Counted from the first letter of the stretch, positions 45,179 through 54,742 are shown. The stretch is DNA of 64,000 nucleotides from DAITAZ01 sp036824045 (GCA_036824045.1 DAITAZ010000012.1:23786-87785); one strand, 5' to 3'. Numbers and translations: made by a program. The notes: generated by a model from the sequence alone, not told the origin.

Positions 45179-46159
45179 TTAGTAGGCTCTCGCGACAGCA
45201 AAGTCTAACAAGTTTAGCAGACTTTCTTTGAAAACTGAACCAGGCAAGGCCTCCAACCCCTCCAAGCCCAGTCCCACCTCGGCCCGCGCACGCGTAAGCG
45301 TCTCCTGCAGCGCGCCGGTCTCCCGTATCGCAGTTACCACTGCCGAAAAATCGTCTCGTCCGCCGGATTCGATGGCATCGCGCACCGCCTTGGCCTGCTC
45401 AGGCGTCCCGGTCTGCATGACGTGGATAAGCGGCAGGGTTGGCTTGCCCTCGGCGAGGTCGTCACCGAGGTGCTTGCCGGTTGCCGCCTCGTCGCCCGAG
45501 TAGTCCAGCACATCGTCCACAAGTTGGAAGGCCGTCCCCAGATGCATGCCGAAACGGGCCATGCCCTCTTCCACTTCACGCGACACCCCGCCCAGAATCG
45601 CCCCCAATCGTGCAGCTGCCTCAAACAGCTTGGCCGTCTTGAACCGGATGACTTTGAGATAGCTCTCCACCTCCACATCGGCGTTGTGGCAATTCAAGAG
45701 CTGCAGGACCTCTCCTTCCGCGATCGTATTGGTCGCGTCCGCGAGCACCTCCTGCACGCGCATGCTTCCCACCGACACCATCATCTGGAAGGCTCTGGAG
45801 TACAGGAAATCTCCCACCAGCACGGACGCCGCGTTGCCGAACAGGGCGTTGGCGGTCTCCCGCCCGCGGCGCAGGTCTGACTCGTCCACGACATCGTCGT
45901 GCAGCAAGGTGGCGGTATGAATGAACTCCACCACCGCCGCTAGCACATGTTGATGTGTCCCCCGGTACCCGCATGCCCCGGCACTCAGCAGCACGAGCGC
46001 GGGCCGCATGCGCTTGCCCCCGCTGTTGATGATGTATTCAGCAACCTGCCGAATGAGCACCACTTCTGAGTGGAGGCTGTGGCGAATGACCGCATCGACG
46101 GCAAGCATGTCCTGCGCGATGGGCGCGTAGAGTTGTTCCAGCGGGCTATCGGAAGACAC
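45179..46159 (-). CDS. ispB: Octaprenyl diphosphate synthase
   Basis: IspB extends farnesyl diphosphate to the side chain of ubiquinone or menaquinone. The product is 326 residues from GTG 46159 (E. coli 323). The two Asp-rich motifs are LLHDDVVDESD and FQLVDDVLDYSGD, and GGKRMRP binds the diphosphate. A TTG at 46225 would add 22 residues that are not family-like and would approach the rplU promoter. Neither start has a clear ribosome site. It is divergent from rplU. Confidence 0.92.
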   Translation of the reverse strand: MSSDSPLEQLYAPIAQDMLAVDAVIRHSLHSEVVLIRQVAEYIINSGGKRMRPALVLLSAGACGYRGTHQHVLAAVVEFIHTATLLHDDVVDESDLRRGRETANALFGNAASVLVGDFLYSRAFQMMVSVGSMRVQEVLADATNTIAEGEVLQLLNCHNADVEVESYLKVIRFKTAKLFEAAARLGAILGGVSREVEEGMARFGMHLGTAFQLVDDVLDYSGDEAATGKHLGDDLAEGKPTLPLIHVMQTGTPEQAKAVRDAIESGGRDDFSAVVTAIRETGALQETLTRARAEVGLGLEGLEALPGSVFKESLLNLLDFAVARAY

Positions 46160-46243
46160 TGCGAGCGAATGCGTCTGAGCAATTGAAAGAATCGGGATGG
46201 TAGGCGGCGCCCCGTCAGGCGTCAAGCGACCGGGGGAAAGTCT

Positions 46244-46272
46244 TTGACTATCCAGCGTGTTTTGGTTAGCAT
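46244..46272 (+). promoter_or_regulatory. Sigma-70 promoter of rplU-rpmA
   Basis: TTGACT (46244-46249) and TAGCAT (46267-46272) are separated by 17 bases. The start near 46279 leaves a 31-base leader to the rplU ATG at 46310. Confidence 0.65.
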
Positions 46273-46309
46273 CCCGCGTTTCCCAAAAAGTACCACTCGG
46301 AGTCCATCA

Positions 46310-46621
46310 ATGTACGCGGTCATAAAAACCGGCGGCAAGCAGTATCGCGTTGCTGTCGGCGAAAAACTCAAGATAGAACAGATACCGGCGGAAGTGGGCG
46401 CAGAAATCACGCTTGACCAAGTCCTGATGGTCGGCGAGGGCGAATCCGTGAAGATCGGAGCCCCCTTGGTTGCTGGCGCTGCCGTCAAGTGCAAGGTGAT
46501 TGCCCAGGGCCGTCATCCGAAGGTGAAGATCTTCAAGATGCGTCGCCGCAAGCACTACCAGAAGCATCAGGGCCATCGGCAGAACTACACCGAGGTCCTC
46601 ATCGACTCGATCGCGGCCTGA
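46310..46621 (+). CDS. rplU: 50S ribosomal protein L21
   Basis: L21 binds 23S rRNA near domain I of the large subunit. It has 103 residues, equal to E. coli L21, starting MYAVIKTGGKQYRV and including KIFKMRRRKHYQKHQGHRQ. It is the first gene of the rplU-rpmA pair with rpmA 24 bases later. Confidence 0.98.
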   Translation: MYAVIKTGGKQYRVAVGEKLKIEQIPAEVGAEITLDQVLMVGEGESVKIGAPLVAGAAVKCKVIAQGRHPKVKIFKMRRRKHYQKHQGHRQNYTEVLIDSIAA

Positions 46622-46645
46622 ACCGCAGTCTCCAGGAGCTGAAAC

Positions 46646-46906
46646 ATGGCACACAAAAAGGCAGGCGGCAGTTCCCGTAACGGTCGCGAATCAGAAGCAA
46701 AACGGCTTGGTGTTAAGCGCTACGGCGGCCAGGTGGTTGACGCGGGCAACATCATCGTTCGCCAGCGCGGCACCCAGTACCATCCGGGCGAAAACGTCGG
46801 GATCGGCAAGGACCACACCCTGTTTGCCACCGCTGCGGGCCGGGTCGAGTTCTCCATCAAGGGTGCACAGCGCCGCCGCGTGGTGAGCATCGTTCCGCTC
46901 GCCTGA
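46646..46906 (+). CDS. rpmA: 50S ribosomal protein L27
   Basis: L27 reaches the peptidyl transferase centre. It has 86 residues, starting MAHKKAGGSSRNGRES. The N-terminus begins immediately with AHKK, with no Firmicutes-type cleavable extension. A terminator follows before obgE. Confidence 0.98.
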   Translation: MAHKKAGGSSRNGRESEAKRLGVKRYGGQVVDAGNIIVRQRGTQYHPGENVGIGKDHTLFATAAGRVEFSIKGAQRRRVVSIVPLA

Positions 46907-46927
46907 AACCGGCTTCGCGCACCTGCA

Positions 46928-46956
46928 AAGCCCTATCCTTGGGATAGGGCTTTTTT
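46928..46956 (+). terminator. Terminator after rpmA
   Basis: GCCCTATCC (46930-46938) pairs with GGATAGGGC (46942-46950) around a three-base loop, followed by six Ts. obgE begins only 21 bases later, so partial read-through or a separate promoter must serve it. Confidence 0.88.
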
Positions 46957-46977
46957 CGTTGCAGATTCCGTTCGACC

Positions 46978-48066
46978 ATGAAATTTTTTGACGAAGCCAA
47001 AATCGAAGTGATCGCCGGCGACGGCGGCAATGGCGTCGTCGCATTCCGGCGCGAAAAGTACGTTCCCCGGGGCGGCCCCAGCGGGGGCGACGGGGGACGG
47101 GGTGGCAGCATCTTCGCCATCGCCGACCGCAACCTCAACACCCTGATCGACTTCCGCTATACGCGGATTTTCCGCGCCCAGCGGGGCGAGAACGGCCGCA
47201 GCAAGGATTGCTACGGCAAGGGTGGCGAGGACATGGTGCTCCGGATGCCCGTGGGCACGGTCATTACCGATCTGGAGACCGGCGAGCAACTGGCGGACCT
47301 GGATCGGGACGGAGCCCAGGCCCTGATCGCCAAGGGCGGGCAAGGCGGGCTTGGGAACATTCACTTCAAATCCAGCACCAACCGGGCGCCCCGCCAATGC
47401 ACTCCGGGCACGCTTGGTGAGCGCAGGGAACTGCGGCTCGAACTGAAGGTGCTCGCTGACGTGGGGTTGCTGGGCATGCCCAACGCCGGCAAGTCCACCT
47501 TCATCCGGGCGGTATCGGCCGCACGCCCCAAGGTTGCGGACTATCCGTTCACGACGCTGCAGCCCAATCTTGGTGTTGTGCGGGTGGATGAGAACCGCAG
47601 CTTTGTCATTGCCGACATTCCGGGACTGATCGAGGGCGCAGCAGAGGGCGCCGGACTCGGCCACCAGTTCCTGAGACACCTGCAGCGGACCAGACTGCTA
47701 CTCCACATCGTGGATCTCGCACCGTTTGACCCGGATGCAGACCCCATCCGCGATGCCCACGCCATTCTGGACGAACTGCGCAAGTACGATCCGGCGCTCT
47801 ACGATAAACCGCGCTGGTTGGTGCTGAACAAAGTGGATTTGCTGCCCGAAGGGGAGAGGGAAGCCAGGGTGGCTGAACTTCTCAACCGTTACGGCCCAAC
47901 GGAGAAGCACTTCGTCATCTCGGCCATGAACGGCGAAGGCTGCCGGGAAGTGACATTCAACATCATGGACTTCCTCGATACGATGCGCCAAACGTCCGAG
48001 CTGGAGGACGACAACGACGTTTCCGGAACCGCCATCGACAGCTCCGATGCGACAACAAATCCGTAA
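46978..48066 (+). CDS. obgE: Obg GTPase
   Basis: Obg is a ribosome-assembly and stress GTPase. It has 362 residues with the Gly-rich Obg domain (GDGGNGVVAFRREKYVPRGGPSGGDGGRGG), then the G domain with GMPNAGKST, DIPGLIEGA, and NKVD motifs, and a short acidic tail. It lacks the longer C-terminal domain seen in some Gram-positives. It overlaps proB by 20 bases. Confidence 0.97.
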   Translation: MKFFDEAKIEVIAGDGGNGVVAFRREKYVPRGGPSGGDGGRGGSIFAIADRNLNTLIDFRYTRIFRAQRGENGRSKDCYGKGGEDMVLRMPVGTVITDLETGEQLADLDRDGAQALIAKGGQGGLGNIHFKSSTNRAPRQCTPGTLGERRELRLELKVLADVGLLGMPNAGKSTFIRAVSAARPKVADYPFTTLQPNLGVVRVDENRSFVIADIPGLIEGAAEGAGLGHQFLRHLQRTRLLLHIVDLAPFDPDADPIRDAHAILDELRKYDPALYDKPRWLVLNKVDLLPEGEREARVAELLNRYGPTEKHFVISAMNGEGCREVTFNIMDFLDTMRQTSELEDDNDVSGTAIDSSDATTNP

Positions 48067-49162
48067 TGCCCGCCGCCTGGTCGTGAAGGTTGGCAGCGCC
48101 CTGGTGACCAACAACGGGCGCGGCTTAGATCTCGACGCCATTGCGCAGTGGGCACGCCAGATCGCCCTACTCCGGGCCGATGGCCGGGAAGTGGCGCTCG
48201 TGTCTTCCGGCGCCATCGCCGCCGGGATGCAAAGGCTGGGATGGAATTCCCGCCCTAACGCCATGCACGAACTGCAGGCGGCTGCCGCCGTGGGGCAAAT
48301 GGGGCTCGCCCAGGCCTACGAATCAGCCTTTAGCGCCCAGGGGTTGCACACAGCTCAGATCTTGCTCACCCACGAAGACCTCGCCGACCGCACACGTTAC
48401 CTCAATGCCCGTTCCACCCTCGCCACCCTGCTCAAGCTGGGTGTCGTTCCCATCATCAACGAGAACGACACCGTGGTGTACGACGAAATCAAGTTCGGTG
48501 ACAACGATACTTTGGGAGCACTGGTTGCCAATCTGCTCGAAGCAGACGCCTTGCTCATCCTGACCGATCAGGCCGGCTTATATACTGCGGACCCCCGCCA
48601 GGATCCCACCGCGACGCTGGTTGAAGAAGGCAAGGCCGGCGATCCACGCTTTGAGCGCATGGCCGGCGGCGCCGGCAGTGGCATCTCACGCGGGGGAATG
48701 ATCACCAAAATCCGTGCCGCACAGCGGGCGAGCCGCAGCGGGGCGCACACCCTCATCGCCAGCGGCCGCGAGCCTGACGCCATTCTTCGTGCCGCAGCCG
48801 GTGCTCGTTTGGGCACCTTGCTCATTGCGGAGCATTCACCCCTCGCTGCCCGCAAGCAATGGATGGCGGATCACCTGCAAACCGCCGGCCGCCTGCGACT
48901 GGATACCGGTGCCGTATCAGCACTCTTGAAAGGCTCCAGTTTGTTGCCTATCGGCGTCACTGACGTAGAGGGCGAATTCGTCCGCGGCGCAGTCGTCGCC
49001 TGCATGACCCCCGAAGGCAAGGAAATTGCCCGGGGCCTGATCAACTACGCGAGCACCGAAGCCCGGCGCATTCTGCGCCAACCCAGCGACCGCATTGAGG
49101 AAATCCTGGGATACGTGGATGAACCCGAACTCATCCATCGGGACAATCTGGTCAGCCTTTGA
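48047..49162 (+). CDS. proB: Glutamate 5-kinase
   Basis: ProB phosphorylates glutamate in the first step of proline synthesis. It has 371 residues with the amino acid kinase domain (VVKVGSALVT; SSGAIAAGM; IINENDTVVYDEIKFGDNDTLGALVA) and a C-terminal PUA domain (from about 280). It starts inside the end of obgE. proA is not in the window. Confidence 0.96.
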   Translation: MRQQIRNARRLVVKVGSALVTNNGRGLDLDAIAQWARQIALLRADGREVALVSSGAIAAGMQRLGWNSRPNAMHELQAAAAVGQMGLAQAYESAFSAQGLHTAQILLTHEDLADRTRYLNARSTLATLLKLGVVPIINENDTVVYDEIKFGDNDTLGALVANLLEADALLILTDQAGLYTADPRQDPTATLVEEGKAGDPRFERMAGGAGSGISRGGMITKIRAAQRASRSGAHTLIASGREPDAILRAAAGARLGTLLIAEHSPLAARKQWMADHLQTAGRLRLDTGAVSALLKGSSLLPIGVTDVEGEFVRGAVVACMTPEGKEIARGLINYASTEARRILRQPSDRIEEILGYVDEPELIHRDNLVSL

Positions 49163-49251
49163 CCCGCCACACCGTCCGGTGTGCCCTTAAGCCTTCCCAT
49201 CAAACTGTTGCACCCACCCTTCGCGGGCCTCGAATTCCCAAGACAGTGAAC

Positions 49252-49280
49252 AAAAAAACGGGCGCCTGAGCGCCCGTTTT
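49252..49280 (-). terminator. Terminator of the porin gene
   Basis: AAAACGGGCGC pairs with GCGCCCGTTTT around a four-base loop. On the minus strand the hairpin is followed by a T-run. It sits 24 bases after the porin stop and also ends the convergent proB transcript. Confidence 0.9.
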
Positions 49281-49303
49281 CATGATCCAACCTGACCTTC
49301 AAA

Positions 49304-50374
49304 TTAGAAGGTGTGGCGAACGCCCAGGTTGAAACCGGAGTTGCCCACGCCAGCGGCGGAAGCATTACCCACGGTGTAAGCAGCGGACACGCCATTGTCG
49401 TAGGCGGTCTTAGCATCTTTCTTGTAGCCAATCTTGGCGTACGCGGTGTAGATGTTGGTCCGCTTGGACAGGGCATAGGTGTAACCCAAGGCCCACTGGT
49501 TGGCATCGTTTTCTACGCCGTCAGCATTGTTTTCGTCACGACGAACGTAGGAGGCCAGGATGGTGCCCTTGCCGATCGGGGCGGACAGACCCAGCATCCA
49601 GTCGTTGCTCTTGTTGCCGCCAACGAAGCCTTCGTTCTTGCTGCGGTTGTAGTAGCCATGCAGCTTGACGACGGACAGGTCATAGGTCAGACCCAGGGTG
49701 GCACGCTTCAGGTCATTGCTGGTTCCCGGAGCGTCAACCTTGTGGTAGTTACCAGCGACCAGCAACGGGCCATTGGCGTAGATACCGGCCAGGGCGGTCA
49801 CGGGGGTGTTGGCATTCTTGCCGCCAACAGCTTCGTCACCGGAGTGCTTGGTGGAGTAACCAACGATACCGGTGAAACCACCGAAGCTAGGGGTGGCGTA
49901 AGCAACCAGGTTGTCCAGACGAGCATCAACTTGGGCCAGGTTGTTGACCTGGCCAGCCAAGCCGTAGCCGAACGGGTCAACCGTGGAGGCGATCACGAAC
50001 TGGGGGGTGTACTGACGGCCAGCGGTGATGCTACCAAAGCCGCCGGACAGACCGACGTAGGACTGGCGGCCAAAACCGGTGCCGGTGGAACCATTGGCGG
50101 ACAAGCCACCACGATCAACATTCAGACCGGTTTCGAACACGAAGTTAGCCTTCAGACCATTGCCCAGGTCTTCCGTGCCCTTGAAACCGATACGGCTGCC
50201 AGACTGCACGCCGCTATCAAAACCGGTGCGGGTCTTCTTGGCGCCGCCGGACAGAGCACCGCCGTCACGCACGAAGCCCATGTCGGCGATACCGTACAGG
50301 GTGACGCTGGACTGGGCGAAAGCGGGAACAGACACCAGGCCGGCGACGGCGAGGGCGATCAGTTTCTTTTGCAT
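49304..50374 (-). CDS. Outer-membrane porin of the Neisseria/Burkholderia type
   Basis: This outer-membrane beta-barrel general porin has 356 residues with a signal peptide ending SVPAFA-QSSVTLYG. It has the RIGFKGTEDLGNGLKANFVFETGL core, the SYVGLSGGFGSITAGRQYTP loop, and ends in aromatic F (LGVRHTF), the insertion signal. The ribosome site GAGGAGA is seven bases before ATG 50374. A long upstream region (287 bases to trpC) holds a candidate promoter, which fits a highly expressed gene. Confidence 0.95.
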   Translation of the reverse strand: MQKKLIALAVAGLVSVPAFAQSSVTLYGIADMGFVRDGGALSGGAKKTRTGFDSGVQSGSRIGFKGTEDLGNGLKANFVFETGLNVDRGGLSANGSTGTGFGRQSYVGLSGGFGSITAGRQYTPQFVIASTVDPFGYGLAGQVNNLAQVDARLDNLVAYATPSFGGFTGIVGYSTKHSGDEAVGGKNANTPVTALAGIYANGPLLVAGNYHKVDAPGTSNDLKRATLGLTYDLSVVKLHGYYNRSKNEGFVGGNKSNDWMLGLSAPIGKGTILASYVRRDENNADGVENDANQWALGYTYALSKRTNIYTAYAKIGYKKDAKTAYDNGVSAAYTVGNASAAGVGNSGFNLGVRHTF

Positions 50375-50483
50375 CTGGAATTCTCCTCTAAAGTTAAGTT
50401 TGGGCATTTCGCTACGAGGTTGCTGCCGGACGGCACCACGATACCTTAGCCCTCCCCACCTCTCTCGCGAGAAGTTGCACTGA

Positions 50484-50512
50484 TTGTTACAAAGCCCACA
50501 AAGCACAAGCAA
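50484..50512 (-). promoter_or_regulatory. Candidate porin promoter
   Basis: On the minus strand TTGCTT (50507-50512) and TAACAA (50484-50489) are separated by 17 bases. Neither box is strong, and the predicted leader is about 100 bases long. Confidence 0.3.
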
Positions 50513-50522
50513 GCATGTAGTG

Positions 50523-50543
50523 AAAAAATCCCGGGTTTCCGGA
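50523..50543 (-). terminator. Candidate terminator after the trp operon
   Basis: On the minus strand TCCGG and CCGGGA form a short stem with one bulge around a small loop and are followed by six Ts. It lies 119 bases downstream of trpC and just upstream of the candidate porin promoter. Confidence 0.4.
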
Positions 50544-50661
50544 CGCGGCTGTTGTGTTTGCGCAACAAACATGAAATTAGGCCTTAAAACAGTGTCTTAG
50601 GTACATTTCTGAATCTTTCGCATGAGGCATACGCGCCCGCCCGCCACACTGCATTGCAGCA

Positions 50662-51510
50662 TCAACAGGCTGTAAGTCCAAACAAACCGCCCAGTGCAAC
50701 GCCTGGTTCAGAGGCGCGCATGAAGGCCTCCCCCACTAGAAAAGCCGCCACACCGCGCTGCAACATGAGATCCACATCCCCGCGGTCGAGAATGCCGCTT
50801 TCCGTGACCACGATACGGTCGGGTGGAACACGCTGAAGCATGTCCAGGGTTACGGAAAGACTGACTTCAAAAGTACGCAGGTTGCGATTGTTGATGCCGA
50901 TCAGCGGCGTGGCGAGCTGAAGCGCCAGATCAAGTTCCGCGCCGTCGTGCACCTCCACCAGCACCGCCATGCCCAGTTCCGCGGCCAGGGTTTCGAGCGC
51001 ACGCATTTCCGTCAGGGCCCGCGCCTTATCGCCCTCGGTCGCCACATCGATCCCCCCGGAGGGGAGGAACGCCGCCACGATCAACAGGATGCAGTCCGCC
51101 CCCATGACTCGCGCTTCAGCCACCTGGTAAGGATCGACGATGAAATCCTTGCGCAGTACCGGCAAGGCACAAGCCGCCCGCGCCTCCTCGAGGTACTCCC
51201 GCCCCCCCTGGAAGAACTGGCGATCCGTCAACACGGACAGGCAGGCTGCGCCATGGGCTTCGTAGGAGCGCGCGATGTCCCCGGGACGGAAGTCCTCCCG
51301 CAGCACGCCCTTGGAGGGGCTGGCGCGCTTGATTTCGGCGATCACAGCTGGTTTGCCGGCCCCGATCCTGCCTTGTATCGAGCCAACAAAATCCCGAACG
51401 GAGCCGGCCTGCCCAGCCAGGTTCCGCAGCTGGGGGTAGGGACAATGGGCCGAAGCCTCTTCGATTTCCGCCCGTTTTACAGCCAGAATCTTGCGCAGAA
51501 TGTCACTCAT
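50662..51510 (-). CDS. trpC: Indole-3-glycerol phosphate synthase
   Basis: TrpC forms indole-3-glycerol phosphate from CdRP. It has 282 residues, a TIM barrel with IAEIKRASPSKG, VLRKDFIVDPYQV, LIGINNRNLRTFEV and VTESGI. It is a stand-alone enzyme, not fused to TrpF. It ends the trpEGDC operon, nine bases after trpD. Confidence 0.97.
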   Translation of the reverse strand: MSDILRKILAVKRAEIEEASAHCPYPQLRNLAGQAGSVRDFVGSIQGRIGAGKPAVIAEIKRASPSKGVLREDFRPGDIARSYEAHGAACLSVLTDRQFFQGGREYLEEARAACALPVLRKDFIVDPYQVAEARVMGADCILLIVAAFLPSGGIDVATEGDKARALTEMRALETLAAELGMAVLVEVHDGAELDLALQLATPLIGINNRNLRTFEVSLSVTLDMLQRVPPDRIVVTESGILDRGDVDLMLQRGVAAFLVGEAFMRASEPGVALGGLFGLTAC

Positions 51511-51519
51511 GGCTGGCCC

Positions 51520-52560
51520 CTACGCGGATTTGCCAGCGAGCGCGGCGGAAATGGAGACCAATTCGTCCAGCTTGGCCCGGGCCGCACCCGAGCGGATCGC
51601 CTCCTGCGCAAGCGCCACGCCGTCCTCCAGACTGGTGACGACGCCGGACACATACAAGCTCGCCCCGGCATTGAGCGCGACGATATCCCGCGGCCCCGTC
51701 AACCGCCCTTCCAGCGCGCCCAGCAGCATCGCCTTTGACTCCTCCACATTCCCCACCTGCAACGTGCGGGGATCGTGCACCGGCAGATTGAAGTGCTCCG
51801 GGTGCACCCGGTATTCGCTCACCCGGCCATCCTTGAGTTCTCCAATCATGGTTTCGCCGGAAATGGCAATCTCGTCCAGGCCGTCCACGCCGAAAACGGT
51901 CAGCGCGTGCCGGCTCCCCAAACGCTGCAACACCCGGATCTGGATGCCCACCAGATCCGGATGGAACACCCCCAGCACCTGATTGGCCGCTCCGGCCGGA
52001 TTGGTCAGCGGGCCCAGGATGTTGAAAAGGGTCCGCACACCCAGTTCGCGGCGCACTGGCGCGGCGTGCTTCATCGCGCTGTGGTGGTTGGGGGCAAACA
52101 TGAAGCCCACCCCCACGCGATCAATGCACTCCCCTACCTGCTCCGGCGAAAGGTTGATGGCAACCCCCAGGGCTTCCAGCACATCGGCGCTGCCCGATTG
52201 GCTGGAAACGGAGCGCCCGCCGTGTTTGGCTACGGACGCCCCCGCAGCCGCCGCCACGAACATGGCCCCGGTGGAAATATTGAAGGTGTGGGCGCCGTCA
52301 CCCCCCGTTCCACAGGTATCCACCAGCCGCGCCGGGTCAGCCACCTGCACTTTGGTGGACAGCTCCCGCATCACCTGAGCGGCGGCAGCGATTTCACCGA
52401 TGGTTTCCTTCTTCACACGCAAGCCGATGGTCAGAGCGGCGATCATCACGGGCGACATCTCGCCGCTCATGATGGTTCGCATCAGATCCAGCATTTCGTC
52501 GTGGAAGATCTCCCGGTGTTCGATGACCCGTTGCAGGGCCTGCTGGGCAGTTATGGACAT
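51520..52560 (-). CDS. trpD: Anthranilate phosphoribosyltransferase
   Basis: TrpD transfers phosphoribose to anthranilate. It has 346 residues with the GTGGDG PRPP-binding motif (DTCGTGGDGAHTFNIST), KHGGRSVSSQSGSADVLEALG and the anthranilate site region HHSAMKHAAPVRRELG. The product is a separate enzyme, not fused to TrpG. Confidence 0.97.
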   Translation of the reverse strand: MSITAQQALQRVIEHREIFHDEMLDLMRTIMSGEMSPVMIAALTIGLRVKKETIGEIAAAAQVMRELSTKVQVADPARLVDTCGTGGDGAHTFNISTGAMFVAAAAGASVAKHGGRSVSSQSGSADVLEALGVAINLSPEQVGECIDRVGVGFMFAPNHHSAMKHAAPVRRELGVRTLFNILGPLTNPAGAANQVLGVFHPDLVGIQIRVLQRLGSRHALTVFGVDGLDEIAISGETMIGELKDGRVSEYRVHPEHFNLPVHDPRTLQVGNVEESKAMLLGALEGRLTGPRDIVALNAGASLYVSGVVTSLEDGVALAQEAIRSGAARAKLDELVSISAALAGKSA

Positions 52561-52618
52561 AGTGGTCTACCTCGATCAGCGATGGGCGCCGCGACTCGGG
52601 CGCAGGCAGAAAGAAACA

Positions 52619-52636
52619 CGGCGCCCGCAGGCGCCG
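52619..52636 (-). repeat. Hairpin between trpG and trpD
   Basis: CGGCGCC (52619-52625) and GGCGCCG (52630-52636) form a seven-base stem with a four-base loop, in the 84-base gap between trpG and trpD. On the minus strand the region beyond is pyrimidine-rich (TGTTTCTTTC). It may be a weak terminator or processing point. Confidence 0.35.
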
Positions 52637-52644
52637 CGACGGAT

Positions 52645-53208
52645 TCAGGTATCGAGAAAGTTGCGCAGCAGGTCGTGTCCGCGCTCGGTCAGAATGGACT
52701 CCGGGTGGAACTGCACACCTTCCACGGCAAACGCCCGGTGGCGCAGACCCATGATTTCGCCATCGTCCGTCCAGGCCGTCACCTCCAGGCACTCGGGCAG
52801 GGTTTCACGCCGAACGGCCAGGGAATGATAGCGAGTCGCCGTCAGCGGATTGGGCAGCCCCCGGAACACCCCCTGATCGAGATGGCGCACCGGCGAAGTC
52901 TTGCCGTGCATCACCTGTTTGGCGTGCACCACCTCCCCACCGAACGCAGCGCCAATGCTTTGGTGCCCCAGGCACACCCCCAGCAAGGGGATGCGCCCGG
53001 CAAAGGTCCGGATCACGGGCACGGATACCCCCGCCTCGGCAGGCGAGCAAGGCCCCGGGGAAATCACGATGCGTGCCGGCTGCATGGCTTCGATTTCCGC
53101 CAAGGTGATGGCGTCGTTGCGGAACACCCGTACATCCTCGCCCAACTCACCAAAGTACTGCACCAGGTTGTAGGTGAAGCTGTCGTAGTTGTCGATCATC
53201 AGTAGCAT
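52645..53208 (-). CDS. trpG: Anthranilate synthase component II (glutamine amidotransferase)
   Basis: TrpG supplies ammonia from glutamine to TrpE and may also serve PabB. It has 187 residues: the nucleophile Cys is in LLGVCLGHQ and the His-Glu pair in VEGVQFHPES. The start is ATG 53208 (MLLMIDNYDSF). It lies 13 bases after trpE. Confidence 0.97.
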   Translation of the reverse strand: MLLMIDNYDSFTYNLVQYFGELGEDVRVFRNDAITLAEIEAMQPARIVISPGPCSPAEAGVSVPVIRTFAGRIPLLGVCLGHQSIGAAFGGEVVHAKQVMHGKTSPVRHLDQGVFRGLPNPLTATRYHSLAVRRETLPECLEVTAWTDDGEIMGLRHRAFAVEGVQFHPESILTERGHDLLRNFLDT

Positions 53209-53221
53209 GGTGGTGTTCCTC

Positions 53222-54697
53222 TCAATCGATCCGGCTATCCAGGCCGCTTTCGGCCATCTCCGCGGCACGCAACACGCCCCGGGCCTTGTTGAGAGTTTCC
53301 TGCCATTCGGAATCCGGGTTGGAATCCGCCACAATGCCAGCGCCAGCCTGCACATGGATCTGCCCGTCCTTGATCACCGCCGTGCGGATGGCGATGGCCA
53401 GATCCATGTCACCGTTGAAGCCCAGGTAGCCAACGGCACCGGCGTAGATGCCCCGCTTCACCGGCTCCAGCTCATCGATGATCTCCATCGCCCGCACCTT
53501 GGGGGCGCCGCTCACCGTCCCCGCGGGGAAAGCGGCCTTGAGCACAGCCAGTGCGCCCTCCGCATCGGGAAGCGTACCCTCCACATTGGAGACAATATGC
53601 ATCACATGGGAATAGCGCTCGACCGTGAACTGCTCGGTCACCCTGACGCTGCCGATCCTGGCCACGCGGCCCACGTCGTTGCGGCCGAGATCCAGCAACT
53701 GCAGGTGCTCGGCACGCTCCTTTTCGTCCGCCAGCAGTTCCCGCTCCAGGGCGAGATCCTCCTCAGGCGTAACACCTCGCTTGCGGGTGCCGGCAATGGG
53801 TCGCACGGTGACCGCACGGTCTTCCAGCCGGACCAGGATCTCCGGGGAAGCCCCCACCACGTGGAAATCCTCGAAATCAAAATAGAACATGTAGGGCGAT
53901 GGATTGAGCGCCCGCAGCGCCCTGTACAACGCCATGGGACTTGCCTGGAAGGGCTTGCTCATGCGCTGGGAGAGCACCACCTGCATGATGTCCCCGTCGA
54001 TGATGTACTGTTTGGCACGGGCTACCGCCGCCTTGAAAGCCTCCTCGCCGAAGGCGGACACGGCTTCCGCCGGTGTCGAACGGGTATCCTCCGGCACCTG
54101 CACCGGCTGGCGCAAACGGGCCAGCAGCTCTTTCAGCCGGTTCTGGGCCTGACGGTACGCTCCGGGAAAACCGGGCTCCGCGTAGACCACAAGCGTCAGC
54201 TTGCCCGAGAGGTTGTCCACGATGGCCAACTCCTCGGACAGCAGCAACAGCATGTCCGGCAGTTCCAGCGGGTCGGCCTTGTGCACGTCTGCCAGACGCG
54301 GTTCCACGCAGCGAATGGTGTCATAGCCAAAGGCGCCGACCAATCCACCCGTAAAGCGCGGCAGCCCTTTCACCGCGGGGACCTTGAAGCGGGCCATGTA
54401 CTCGGTGATGAAGGACAGGGGATTGGTGTACTCCCGGCGCTCCGCAACCCGATTGCCCGTCAGGGCCAGGACGTTGTTGCCGTAGACCGCAATCCGCGAG
54501 GGCGCGGCCAGGCCAATGAAGGAGTAGCGGCCGAAACGCTCGCCACCCTGCACCGATTCCAGCAAATAGGTGTAGGGGCCGTTGGCCAGCTTGAGGTAGA
54601 TGGAAAGCGGGGTATCGAGATCAGCAAAGGTCTCGAGGGTAACCGGGATACGGTTGTAACCCTGATCGGCAAGCCGATTGAATTCGAGTTCGGTCAT
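53222..54697 (-). CDS. trpE: Anthranilate synthase component I
   Basis: TrpE converts chorismate to anthranilate. It has 491 residues; the Trp feedback-inhibition motif LLES is at 45-48. The chorismate-binding domain carries PIAGTRKRG, LLDLGRNDVGRV, FPAGTVSGAPKVRAMEII and the C-terminal QAGAGIVADS. The 173-base upstream gap holds a Trp-rich leader peptide and alternate hairpins. Confidence 0.97.
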   Translation of the reverse strand: MTELEFNRLADQGYNRIPVTLETFADLDTPLSIYLKLANGPYTYLLESVQGGERFGRYSFIGLAAPSRIAVYGNNVLALTGNRVAERREYTNPLSFITEYMARFKVPAVKGLPRFTGGLVGAFGYDTIRCVEPRLADVHKADPLELPDMLLLLSEELAIVDNLSGKLTLVVYAEPGFPGAYRQAQNRLKELLARLRQPVQVPEDTRSTPAEAVSAFGEEAFKAAVARAKQYIIDGDIMQVVLSQRMSKPFQASPMALYRALRALNPSPYMFYFDFEDFHVVGASPEILVRLEDRAVTVRPIAGTRKRGVTPEEDLALERELLADEKERAEHLQLLDLGRNDVGRVARIGSVRVTEQFTVERYSHVMHIVSNVEGTLPDAEGALAVLKAAFPAGTVSGAPKVRAMEIIDELEPVKRGIYAGAVGYLGFNGDMDLAIAIRTAVIKDGQIHVQAGAGIVADSNPDSEWQETLNKARGVLRAAEMAESGLDSRID

Positions 54698-54742
54698 GGT
54701 GACGACTCCAGAAACAGCCAGATACGGTTCGGGGCGATGCTC

